Origin: CALODL01 sp942492115
GTDB lineage: Bacteria > Planctomycetota > Phycisphaerae > UBA1845 > CAIVHJ01
Direction: 5' to 3'
NCBI GenBank assembly: GCA_942492115.1
Contig: CALODL010000019.1
Span: 1-19,628 of the forward strand
Length of the DNA: 19,628 bases
In this document: one piece after another, positions 1 through 7,083 of the stretch
Layout of the letters: each line of letters opens with the position of its first letter
Position numbering within the stretch: position 1 is the first letter of the stretch
Notes under the pieces: generated by a model
What the model saw: the letters and a program-made list of their open reading frames with translations, nothing else
Databases searched by the model: none
What the model was told of the DNA's origin: nothing
Position numbers and translations under genes: made by a program

Positions 1-106
1 TACCAGTTCGGGTTACCGCCCTTCTTTCGCGGCTTTGCTTTCTCGACACGCTCGGTAATTTGCCGTCAGTTTTGTCAGCCCGCATATTCTGCAACCGTCC
101 TGATGC

Positions 107-676
107 TCACGGCGTTTTGGTGATGCCCACGATGACCCGCCACGAACTGCAGCGTAACACGCCTGCCTCTTCGAGCTCGGGCTCGACGGCCAGCAGGCCG
201 ATTCCGCACAGCACCGCCGCAAGGGGCATGTAAACGACACCGTGCAGTATGCCTGCTGCACAGGGCGAACCGGTCATGCTGATGCGGTCGAAACCAAATG
301 GCCTCAGCGTATCGATCGCCGCAATCAGCGCCGCGCTGGCCACGTACAGGGGCACACTGGCACCCACGACCACAACCGCGGCCATGACCGAACGACCGAA
401 CCACCGCAACTTGAAGCCCAACAGCGCCAGAAACAACCCACCGGTGATGGCAATCGCCACGGATATGATCCCGATAACCCCCGTATGCCACAACAATTCC
501 ACCCACCGCTGCATGTGGCCGGAGGCCAGCGTCGTGGACCATGCATCCAGGGTCCACGTCCCATCGACGTACACGGTTTGAATGGCCAGTGTCACGGGTA
601 CGGCGCAGCCCAGGACAACGATGACCGTATGCATCAGTAAAATAAGGAGTTGCAGCAATGTACGGACAATCAACAT
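107..676 (-). pseudogene. Truncated ABC transporter permease (FbpB/ThiP-like N-terminal half)
   Basis: The 189-residue frame starts with a hydrophobic N-terminus (MLIVRTLLQLLILLMH) and has further membrane segments near residues 60-85, 90-115 and 145-160. Its last 25 residues contain PELEEAG followed by a SSWRVIV segment. This resembles the cytoplasmic EAA loop of inner-membrane permeases of the iron(III)/thiamine/spermidine ABC class, where 'dpeleEAA..lGas.wr.f..v.lP' is followed by more membrane helices. Here the frame stops right after the loop (TKTP, then TGA), whereas these permeases normally run to about 260 residues or, as double-length forms, 500 or more. The roughly 100 bases downstream have no membrane-helix coding in any frame. 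I infer a gene remnant from truncation or frameshift. No ATP-binding or substrate-binding partner is in the window. It could still be a short expressed membrane protein. Confidence 0.5.
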
Positions 677-783
677 GCGCGATGACGACCCCGGGAGACA
701 TTAGACGAATCCAATGTGCGCTTCAGTTAACTCGCAAGTTTACAAGATGTTACGGTGTAGCCAACAATCCGATGAACCTCGGG

Positions 784-812
784 TTGACACGAATCTTGGG
801 GTTGGTGACAAT
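784..812 (+). promoter_or_regulatory. Candidate sigma70-type promoter for the secreted protease
   Basis: A perfect TTGACA (784-789) is followed by a 17-base spacer and GACAAT (807-812), which matches TATAAT at four of six positions. Transcription would start near 819, leaving a leader of about 145 bases before the protease ATG. The rest of the 288-base gap between the permease remnant and the protease shows nothing I recognise. This is a consensus match only, and promoter consensus is poorly known for planctomycetes. Confidence 0.35.
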
Positions 813-964
813 TGAGCAGACTCGGGACCCACAACCTCAACACTCTGTGTACGTTAGGCTTGCGAACACAAGGGGCCCGTTCCGAATACCGTCGCGCGAA
901 TCCAACGACGACCGTGCGACGCGGGGTCTTCCTCGAAATCTGAATTGGTCGGTCTGGAGAAACC

Positions 965-3784
965 ATGATTACCAACACGCACCGCGCGCTCGTGGCGCTG
1001 GCTATTGCGAGCACGTGCCTGTCCACTACGGTCCGCGCCGGCGATTCGCCGCGCATCACCAAACAGTCCGGCCATGTGGTTATCACCACGGTGCCAGTCG
1101 GAACGGACACTGCAGGGATGGCGGTGCGCCTGGCCGAACAAAACCTGCTCCCTGACGGCACGCTGCGCAGCTTTGGCAACCATGCGTATATCGTTGCACA
1201 GGATGATGACCAGCGTCTCGATCCGGGCACCAATGACCTGATCACGCGCAGGTTCCACCTGTACATGCAGGATGGCGAGCTGGTGGCGGCCAACAGCCTG
1301 ATCGTCAAGTTTCGCAACAGCCCCACCGACGCCGAGGCGCTGGCCTTTGGCAGCGAATTCGGTCTCAAGATGTCCAAGCGCGTGCTGCAGCGCTACGTTG
1401 TTTTCGACCCGGCCCGATCGGCTGACGATCTCGGCGTCATCGCAGAACGTATCGCTGACCACGAAGCAGTTGAAAACGTCCGTCTAGATCGCCTCATGAA
1501 TGACATCGAGCTTCGACAGGTCGCTGATGAGATCAGAGATCCGCTATTCCCGCTGCAATGGCACCTCGAGAACAACGGACAGTTCGGCGGCTTTGGCTTG
1601 ACCGGATCGATCGGCGCCATTGATGCCTGGGAATCGACGCTTGGTGAAGGGATCCGCTTCGGCATGTTCGATGACGCCGTCGAATTCGACCATCCGGACC
1701 TGGTGACCAATTATCTCGGATTCAGTGACGGTATCTTCGGCGATGCCGCGCCGATCAGCAGCTTCGAAACCCATGGCACCGCCGTAGCGGGCCTGATCTT
1801 TGCCGCCGCCAACTCGATTGGTGTTCGCGGTGTCGCGCCGGAGGCACGTTTTACCGCATCATCCGGGCTGAATTACGCCACGTCTTCGGATATCGCAGAC
1901 GTCTTCCAGTTCGCCCTCAACAGCGATGTGGATGTCCACAACAACAGTTGGGGCCTGCGTATCCAGGGCAATACGGAAGAGATCGTGACCGACGCGATCG
2001 TAGAAGCCGCCAACAAGGGCCGTGACGGCCTCGGCATGGTCATCGTCTTTGCAGCCGGAAACTCCAACCTCCAGCAGAAATCGGGCGACGACTACAACAC
2101 ACTGCCGGAAGTCATCTCGATTGGCGCCAGCGCACTGAGTGATACTCGATCGAGCTACAGCAACTATGGCCAAAGCCTCGACGTCATGTCGCCCAGTGGT
2201 GGTAATGGTTTGCAGGGACTGGCGACGACAGATCGCACCGATGCCCGTGGCCCCGGCGAAATCTCCCAGGATCCCGACTACAGCGATGGGTTCAGCGGAA
2301 CGTCAGGTGCGTCCCCCATCGCGGCGGGCCTCGCTGGATTGATTCTCAGCATCAACGATAACCTGGACCGCGTCCAGGTCATGGAACTGCTGCGTCACAC
2401 CGCGCAGCAGGTTTCTCCTGACGACGCCGAGTATGATCCAACTGAAAGCTTCAGTGTATTCTACGGCTATGGCCGCATCGACGCGGCCGCAGCTGTCGAG
2501 GCCGCTCAGACTTCACTCAACGGCAACGTCACCTGGCCAGGCCCCGTCCTCGATGTCGACGTTGATATCCAGGAGGGCGTGGATGCCGAAGGCGAAGACC
2601 TCGAAGCCGTGGCCCGCATCGCATGGGACCCCAGCGGCATGCCAGATGGCAACGGCGAGATCCGAACCGAGCAGACCAATGTGCTCGTGGTCTATCTCAA
2701 CCCCAACGGCACGGCCACTGAGATTTCGTTCAAACCTGACGATGGTCAGGTCTACGACGGTGGCAACCCGGATTTGCCTCTGGATGGCGATATGTTCCAG
2801 GGCGGCGACCTGGTCGTGCTCTACAGCGGACCTGTTCAGACCATGAATGACGGCCGCCAGAACGTGCCTGCCCAACTGGCCCTTGAAGGCGGTGAAGACG
2901 AACCCCAGCAGTTTGCCATCTTCTCGGCGAATTCACGCAACCGCTACGGGTTCGGAATCATGGTCAACGAGAACGGCGATCGTATCAACGACTTCGACGC
3001 CCCGGTCAATCCGGAGATTCCGCCAGACCAGGGTGCGCCGACCAACCCCGAACTCGATCCCGGGGTCGTGGGTTTGAACGATCCGCCCCAGGTCGCAACG
3101 ACAGTCGACAACCTCGAAGGCACGGCCCCATTGACCGTCAAGTTCTTCGGCAACACTGTTTCGCCCGTCGAAATCATCAATCGCGGCTGGTCATTCGGAG
3201 ATGGCAGCAGCGCAGACGACGAGAACATCGAGCACGTGTATCGTTTCCCCGGCATATACAATGCTGTCTACTTCGCCGAGAACTCACGCCACGAAGTCTC
3301 GACATTGTTCACCCAGATCCGGGTTCTCGATCCGAATGGCGGCGGCATCGGCCCGATGCCGAATCCGCGGGCGACCATTCGTATTCTCACACCGCAGCCG
3401 GCCGCCGCGCCGAACGCGACGGTACGGATGACGGCAGACACCCTGAACATTGGTGGCGGCTTTGATGACGAGGTCGAGTTCTTCTGGGACTTCGGTGACG
3501 GCCAGAGTGGCATGGGTCAGACCGTCGAGACCATTTATCAGAACGCCGGGTTCTACCAGGTCCTGTTGCGCGTCACCGAAAACGGCGTGGAAGTCGCCGA
3601 TGCCGAGGTGTCGGTCAGCGTTCTGGGCGTGGACAGTGCGGGCGGCCCGAGCCAGGTCATCGACAGTCCGAACCAGGGTTCGGGTACGACTGGCCAGAAC
3701 AGTGGAGCCTGCGGGGCATCGGGTGTCGCGTCACTGATGCTCACCTGCATCGGACTCGTCAGCCTGCGGCGGCGCCGCCGTTGA
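965..3784 (+). CDS. Secreted S8 (subtilisin-like) serine protease with two PKD domains and C-terminal anchor
   Basis: A 939-residue exported peptidase. Residues 1-25 are a signal peptide ending TTVRA-G. Residues about 30-180 look like an inhibitor-type propeptide (SLIVKFRNSPTDAEALAFG; LQRYVVFDPARSADDL). The S8 catalytic domain spans about 195-515: Asp236 (MFDDAVEFDHPDL), His270 (FETHGTAVAG), oxyanion Asn366 (VFAAGNSN) and nucleophile Ser447 (FSGTSGASPIAAG), so the triad is intact. An acidic linker domain covers about 520-690. Two PKD-like beta-sandwiches follow, at about 706-790 (WSFGDGSS) and 801-888 (WDFGDGQS). The tail has Cys916, a hydrophobic stretch and a five-Arg end, resembling MYXO-CTERM-like sorting tags, so processing and surface attachment are plausible. 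The ATG at 965 is preceded by GGAGA (956-960). The gene is a single transcription unit closed by a strong terminator. The substrate is unknown. Confidence 0.93.
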   Translation: MITNTHRALVALAIASTCLSTTVRAGDSPRITKQSGHVVITTVPVGTDTAGMAVRLAEQNLLPDGTLRSFGNHAYIVAQDDDQRLDPGTNDLITRRFHLYMQDGELVAANSLIVKFRNSPTDAEALAFGSEFGLKMSKRVLQRYVVFDPARSADDLGVIAERIADHEAVENVRLDRLMNDIELRQVADEIRDPLFPLQWHLENNGQFGGFGLTGSIGAIDAWESTLGEGIRFGMFDDAVEFDHPDLVTNYLGFSDGIFGDAAPISSFETHGTAVAGLIFAAANSIGVRGVAPEARFTASSGLNYATSSDIADVFQFALNSDVDVHNNSWGLRIQGNTEEIVTDAIVEAANKGRDGLGMVIVFAAGNSNLQQKSGDDYNTLPEVISIGASALSDTRSSYSNYGQSLDVMSPSGGNGLQGLATTDRTDARGPGEISQDPDYSDGFSGTSGASPIAAGLAGLILSINDNLDRVQVMELLRHTAQQVSPDDAEYDPTESFSVFYGYGRIDAAAAVEAAQTSLNGNVTWPGPVLDVDVDIQEGVDAEGEDLEAVARIAWDPSGMPDGNGEIRTEQTNVLVVYLNPNGTATEISFKPDDGQVYDGGNPDLPLDGDMFQGGDLVVLYSGPVQTMNDGRQNVPAQLALEGGEDEPQQFAIFSANSRNRYGFGIMVNENGDRINDFDAPVNPEIPPDQGAPTNPELDPGVVGLNDPPQVATTVDNLEGTAPLTVKFFGNTVSPVEIINRGWSFGDGSSADDENIEHVYRFPGIYNAVYFAENSRHEVSTLFTQIRVLDPNGGGIGPMPNPRATIRILTPQPAAAPNATVRMTADTLNIGGGFDDEVEFFWDFGDGQSGMGQTVETIYQNAGFYQVLLRVTENGVEVADAEVSVSVLGVDSAGGPSQVIDSPNQGSGTTGQNSGACGASGVASLMLTCIGLVSLRRRRR

Positions 3785-3812
3785 TGCTCCCACATTTCTA
3801 GACGCAACCTCA

Positions 3813-3844
3813 AGAGACTCGCCTTCTGGCGAGTCTCTTTTTTT
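3813..3844 (+). terminator. Rho-independent terminator of the protease gene
   Basis: An 11-bp perfect stem (AGAGACTCGCC, 3813-3823, with GGCGAGTCTCT, 3828-3838) closes a TTCT loop and runs into seven T residues (3838-3844). It lies 28 bases after the protease stop codon and just before the repeat block. This is a textbook intrinsic terminator. Confidence 0.92.
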
Positions 3845-3916
3845 GTTGTCACCGACTTGGAGTGACTCCGGGTCACAGCTTCGTCGTCATTCGCGTACAG
3901 CCACTTCGTACATGGG

Positions 3917-4107
3917 ATCGTGAATCGCCTGGGCCTCCAGGCAACAGTGCTCCTCCGTTGCGGGCCGCGGAGTGTGCTCGCCGTGTGTCACTGTCGTATG
4001 ATGAACGGGCGGCGATCCGACCCCGCCCGGTTGAGGTCGAGGTGTTCGAGGCTGCGCAACCGCTATTCCCCGCAACTGCGGAGCACTGTTGCCTTCCGGC
4101 AATTGCC
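3917..4107 (+). repeat. R1 foldback repeat, copy a (MITE-like)
   Basis: The element has internal terminal inverted repeats: 3940-3964 (GGCAACAGTGCTCCTCCGTT...) pairs with 4069-4093 (...GCGGAGCACTGTTGCC) over about 25 bases with two mismatches. The interior can form a second hairpin between AACGGGCGG (about 4004-4012) and CGCCCGGTT (about 4024-4032). Short length, foldback structure, near-identity between copies and no coding frame are what one expects of a MITE-like or large REP-like element. A structured RNA is an alternative. Copy b is at 6854-7040 on the opposite strand, and a truncated copy c is at 6298-6397. Confidence 0.7.
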
Positions 4108-4127
4108 GCGACATATTTCTAATAGGG

Positions 4128-4733
4128 ACTCCCCACCCAGTCGATCCGGGAGTGTAATGGCACGTCTCATGCGCCCACCCCAATCATCTTCGCGTTGCTG
4201 CGCAACCCTCAGAATAGAACGTGCGTGTGATGCTCGCCCTTGCTGCGCTCGTGCGGGACAATGAACAGAACAATGGCCTTGGGGGGACTCCCGCCCTGTG
4301 GATGCCCTGGTTGCATGGCACGTATCATGCGCACTCCCCAATCATCTTCGTGTTGCTGCGCAACCCTCAGAATAGAACACGTGTTTGATCCTCGCCCTTG
4401 CTGCGCTCGTGCGGGACAATGAACAGAACAATGGCCTTGGGGGAACTCCCCGCCCTGTGGATGCCCTGGTTGCATGGCACGTATCATGCGCACTCCCCAA
4501 TCATCTTCGTGTTGCTGCGCAACCCTCAGAATAGAACGCGTGTGTGATGCTCGCCCTTGCTGCGGCTCGTGCAGGACAATGAACAGAACAATGGCCTTGA
4601 GGGAACTCCCCGCCCTGTGGATGCCCTGAGTGCATGGCGCGTATCATGCGCACTCCCCAATCATCTTCGCGTTGCTGCGCAACCCTCAGAATAGAACGCG
4701 TGTGTGATGCTCGCCCTTGCTGCGCTCGTGCGG
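4128..4733 (+). repeat. R2 tandem array A (about 159-bp unit, 3.8 copies)
   Basis: Units begin with ACTCCC at 4128, 4287, 4445 and 4605, giving lengths of 159, 158 and 160 bases and a last partial unit of 129. Every unit carries ATGGC(A/G)CGT-TCATGCGC, then AATCATCTTCG, the small hairpin GTTGC-TGC-GCAAC, then CTCAGAATAGAAC and CTCGCCCTTGCTGCG. Adjacent copies are highly similar, and the first is the most divergent. Open frames cross the array on both strands only because the repeat lacks stops. Frames differ between units owing to one-base length changes, so I do not regard the array as coding. No spacers or short repeats of CRISPR type are present. Confidence 0.85.
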
Positions 4734-4951
4734 CGTATGAAGGGTGACGGATCCGCCAAATCCTATTCACGTCAGCGTTGCGACGCTCAATGCACACAGC
4801 GTCTCAACGACTCGCGGAATACCACGGAGAAGGCCTGTCGTGCCCGCTCGCTGGCCCGCAAAGGGGCCTCACGCTTGGCACTTGGCTGCGGACCGTACGG
4901 CTACGTACAATTGCAATGGTAAAAGCCAATGAGAAAAGAGCTACGTGGGAA

Positions 4952-5593
4952 ATGTCGATTAAAGGTATGTGTCATTCAGATCCCAACACCGTACGGCTTG
5001 AAATCCTGGTGAATGGTCGACCATTCAAGACCATTGGCATTGCAAGTCCAGGCGTCTTTGGTGCTGTGATCACCCATGTGCGCCGTCATGCTTCGGCTGC
5101 CGACGGCGACTGTGGAGATGCCGGGGATTCCATCACCAGCTTGGACCTCAATGGCCTCGAGTCTCGACCCTATGAGCACTTCCCGAGCTGGGAGACACGT
5201 GATCTGGCAATCGCCGATCAGGTGACGATCCGTGTGCTGCCACCTGGTGTGTTCGACGTACCGAACTATGCGAATATCAATATGTCCCCTGAGCGTGGTT
5301 GCCCGAAGCTGCCCGATGGATGGACTTGGCTGGACCCTGAAAGCCAGGCGGTTCTCTTGGAAGAGCTGCGCCGCGAACTGACACCAAGGCATGTGTTGAG
5401 TGCCCTCAAGGTCCAGCCGTTGGCCCGCCATGGGGATCTGATACTGTGCCGAGTGTTCGGGGCAGCACATCGACTGGCGGTCGTGGAACTGACGTGGCGC
5501 TCCGGGCCTGTCCCTCGTGATCTCGGGGTTCGGTGGTACGGCGATTATGACGAACTCGCCGCCAGTCGTACAGGCGGGCAATGCGATGGCTGA
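4952..5593 (+). CDS. Hypothetical protein, paralogue 1 of a coupled pair
   Basis: About 213 residues with no signal peptide or membrane segment; I do not recognise a named family. Two parts are visible. An N-terminal beta-rich part starts RLEILVNGRPFKTIGIASPGV and ends DQVTIRVLPPG. A C-terminal part (LPDGWTWLDP...) runs through LLEELRRELTPRHVLSALKV to RLAVVELTW. Both parts align in order with the next gene (NG..V..LGI; GDEVVVTLEE; LPDGWAYVEN; LAVVELDG), so the two are paralogues. Upstream ATGs at 4778 and 4916 are in frame, but their extra residues have no counterpart in the paralogue and no ribosome site. The start at 4952 has GTGGGA directly upstream and is a choice, not a certainty; 4967 is also possible. 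The stop overlaps the next start. Confidence 0.7.
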   Translation: MSIKGMCHSDPNTVRLEILVNGRPFKTIGIASPGVFGAVITHVRRHASAADGDCGDAGDSITSLDLNGLESRPYEHFPSWETRDLAIADQVTIRVLPPGVFDVPNYANINMSPERGCPKLPDGWTWLDPESQAVLLEELRRELTPRHVLSALKVQPLARHGDLILCRVFGAAHRLAVVELTWRSGPVPRDLGVRWYGDYDELAASRTGGQCDG

Positions 5594-6236
5594 GATGACG
5601 CAACCCCACGCACGCCCGGTGCGCATGAGAGTTCAACTCAATGGCCATGTCGTCGGCGTCTTGGGGATCAGTGGCGACGGCGTCTTGAACGTGAGTGTGG
5701 ATTTCATTCAGTCCCTCCCTGAGTCGATCACACCCGAGATGCGCGCCCAGCCCGGCTTTGACGAGAACCAGTTCAGGAAGCCCACGCTGATTCTGCACAT
5801 GGGGGGGCTGGAAATGGCCGAGCCGCAACATCCCAGCTGGCCAGAGTACGATTTGACACCGGGCGATGAAGTCGTTGTCACGCTCGAGGAGGACGGCGAC
5901 ACCACGCCGCCGACCGAGTACATGCCTCCGCCGTCCCAGATCACCCAGCCGCCTGCTCTACCGGACGGATGGGCGTACGTCGAAAATGAACTGACCGGTT
6001 GGGCCGCATTGGCGCGTGCTCTTGATCGGAGGCATCCGTTGGCGGGACGCACGGTGCGCGTCATGGCCACGCGTACAGGACGATCGCACGTGCTGCTCAG
6101 TGTCCGAGATGGCGTGCACCCCTTGGCCGTCGTGGAGCTGGATGGCCGGCCAACCTCGTATCCCGAAGTCGTATGGTTCACTGATCACTACGACTTCATG
6201 AATCATGTCGAGCGCATTGATCGGAATGCGCGATAG
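5586..6236 (+). CDS. Hypothetical protein, paralogue 2 of a coupled pair
   Basis: About 216 residues, soluble by composition. Order of segments: VRMRVQLNGHVVGVLGISGDG, an acidic/Pro region containing MRAQPGFDENQF, ILHMGGLEM, GDEVVVTLEEDGD, a Pro-rich linker (PPPSQITQPPALP), then a C-terminal domain with LARALDRRHPLAGRTVRV and HPLAVVELDG. I have seen this N- and C-terminal pattern in planctomycete hypothetical proteins, but I know no function for it. The ATG at 5586 lies inside the last codons of paralogue 1 (ATGGCTGA overlap), which implies translational coupling. AGGCGG about 10 bases upstream may act as a ribosome site. The ATG at 5595 is an alternative start. R1 copy c begins about 60 bases after the stop. 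Confidence 0.75.
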   Translation: MAEMTQPHARPVRMRVQLNGHVVGVLGISGDGVLNVSVDFIQSLPESITPEMRAQPGFDENQFRKPTLILHMGGLEMAEPQHPSWPEYDLTPGDEVVVTLEEDGDTTPPTEYMPPPSQITQPPALPDGWAYVENELTGWAALARALDRRHPLAGRTVRVMATRTGRSHVLLSVRDGVHPLAVVELDGRPTSYPEVVWFTDHYDFMNHVERIDRNAR

Positions 6237-6297
6237 TTCCACGTCGGCAGCAGGACGTAGCATTCCGCGTAGTCCGGCACCCGTGACGGAGAACCCC

Positions 6298-6397
6298 CGA
6301 GGCCTCCAGGCAGCAGTACTCCTCCGTTGCGGGCCGCGGAGTGTGCTCGCCGTGTGTCACTGTCGTATGATGAACGGGCGGCGATCCGACCCCGCCC
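6298..6397 (+). repeat. R1 repeat, truncated copy c
   Basis: This stretch repeats the left part of R1 in the same orientation as copy a, from GAGGCCTCCAGG through the left foldback arm (6309-6333, two changes) to CCGACCCCGCC. Similarity ends abruptly at about 6397, so the right arm is missing and this copy cannot form the outer stem. The sequence that replaces it opens into the small zinc-ribbon frame. Confidence 0.8.
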
Positions 6398-6412
6398 CAA
6401 CGGGCAACCAGG

Positions 6413-6511
6413 TTGCAGGCCAATCTGTGCCCGTGTTGTGAGTATGACCTGATCGGACTGCCCGAAGCACGTTGCCCTGAATGTGGTCAGGTATTCAAGG
6501 ATCCGGCATGA
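6413..6511 (+). pseudogene. Small Cys4 zinc-ribbon remnant (CPxC-EYDLIGLP-CPECG type)
   Basis: The frame open from 6374 to the stop at 6509-6511 encodes CPCCEYDLIGLP, then EARCPECG, followed by QVFKDPA. The two Cys pairs form a rubredoxin-like zinc knuckle. The motif is one I know from planctomycete proteins, where it usually heads a longer, often membrane-bound, protein. Here only about 32 residues exist if TTG at 6413 is the start; there is no ATG and no clear ribosome site. R1 copy c abuts it on the left and the R2 array on the right, so I infer a surviving fragment of a gene broken by repeats. A genuine micro-protein is possible. Confidence 0.5.
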
Positions 6512-6515
6512 TGCG

Positions 6516-6827
6516 GGGAGTCTCCCAGGCGCTCATTCTCCCGCACGAGCGCAGCAAGGGCGAGCATCAAACAAATGTTCAGTTCTGAGTGTTGCACAGC
6601 AACACGAAGTCGACTGGGGTGGGCGCATGCTACGCGCAATGCAACCAGGCCATCTACTGGGTGGGGAGTCTCCCAAGGCCATTGCTCTACCCATTCTCCC
6701 GCACGAGCGCAGCAAGGGCGAGCATCAAACAAATGTTCAGTTCTGAGTGTTGCGCAGCAACACGAAGATGGTTGGGGTGGGCGCATGAGACGCGCCATAC
6801 AACCGGGCTATCTACTGGGCGGGGAGT
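6516..6827 (-). repeat. R2 tandem array B (two inverted units)
   Basis: Read on the minus strand, units begin ACTCCC at 6827 and 6669 (158 and 148 bases) and the start of a third sits at 6521. They contain the same landmarks as array A: the GTTGC-loop-GCAAC hairpin, ACTCAGAACTGAAC in place of CCTCAGAATAGAAC, and CTCGCCCTTGCTGCG. Similarity to array A is clearly lower (roughly three quarters by eye) than the similarity of the flanking R1 copies. The hairpin arms are kept in both units while the loop changes from TGC to TGT. Confidence 0.82.
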
Positions 6828-6853
6828 CCCTCCTACAAAAATATGCTGCGGTG

Positions 6854-7040
6854 ATTGCCGGAAGGCAACAGTGCTCCGCAGTTGCGGGGAATAGCGGTTG
6901 CGCAGCCTCGAACACCTCGACCTCAACCGGGCGGGGTCGGATCGCCGCCCGTTCATCATACGACCGTGACACACGGCGAGCACACTCCGCGGCCCGCAAC
7001 GGAGGAGCACTGTTGCCTGGAGGCCCAGGCGATTCACGAT
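6854..7040 (-). repeat. R1 foldback repeat, copy b (inverted)
   Basis: This is the reverse complement of 3917-4103 with a single visible change (T at 3992 against G on the minus strand here). The foldback arms are 6864-6888 and 6993-7017. Similarity to copy a ends outward at ATCGTGAATCGCC, leaving 43 bases to the stop codon of the transporter gene. Its stem could also act as a transcription barrier at the end of the long minus-strand cluster. Confidence 0.85.
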
Positions 7041-7083
7041 GAGAACACCAGGGTGTCTCGTGGCGCAGCACCCCTGGCCCACT

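Larger units (their letters stand above)
3917..7040. mobile_element. Candidate cassette bounded by inverted R1 repeats
   Basis: The block starts and ends with the same 187-bp sequence in opposite orientations (3917-4103 and 6854-7040), with one mismatch by eye. Moving inward on both sides come R2-type tandem repeats, again in mirrored orientation, and in the centre a pair of coupled paralogous genes. The block sits exactly between two convergent genes: the left edge is 132 bases after the protease stop and the right edge is 44 bases from the transporter stop. I see no transposase, integrase or clear target-site duplication at the outer edges (left flank ends ATGGG, right flank begins GAGAA). 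It may be a non-autonomous mobile unit, or a hot spot where a repeat inserted several times. Confidence 0.35.

Noticed and set aside
1..60. A minus-strand stretch reading KAKPRKKGGNPNW at the left edge, like the start of DUF5681-type proteins
   Set aside because: There is no ATG or GTG start, only about 20 residues are inside the window, and the next codon does not fit the usual motif.
75..701. A 208-residue frame overlapping the permease remnant in another register
   Set aside because: It is rich in Arg, Gly, His and Cys with no membrane segments, whereas the 107-676 frame shows transmembrane and EAA-loop features.
3862..3882. Small palindrome GTGAC-TCCGG-GTCAC after the protease terminator
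   Set aside because: A five-base stem in a GC-rich sequence is expected by chance, and nothing nearby gives it a role.
4128..4733. CRISPR array or integron attC array
   Set aside because: Units are about 159 bases and contiguous without unique spacers, there are no cas or integrase genes nearby, and I see no attC core sites.
4209..4797. Repeat-spanning minus-strand frames encoding Arg/Gln/His-rich tandem peptides
   Set aside because: Frame shifts from unit to unit by one-base length differences, no ribosome sites, and the opposite strand is equally open; this is noncoding repeat.
4778..4951. An N-terminal extension of paralogue 1 from ATG 4778
   Set aside because: The added residues have no counterpart in the paralogue, no ribosome site precedes the ATG, and it starts close to the end of the repeat array.
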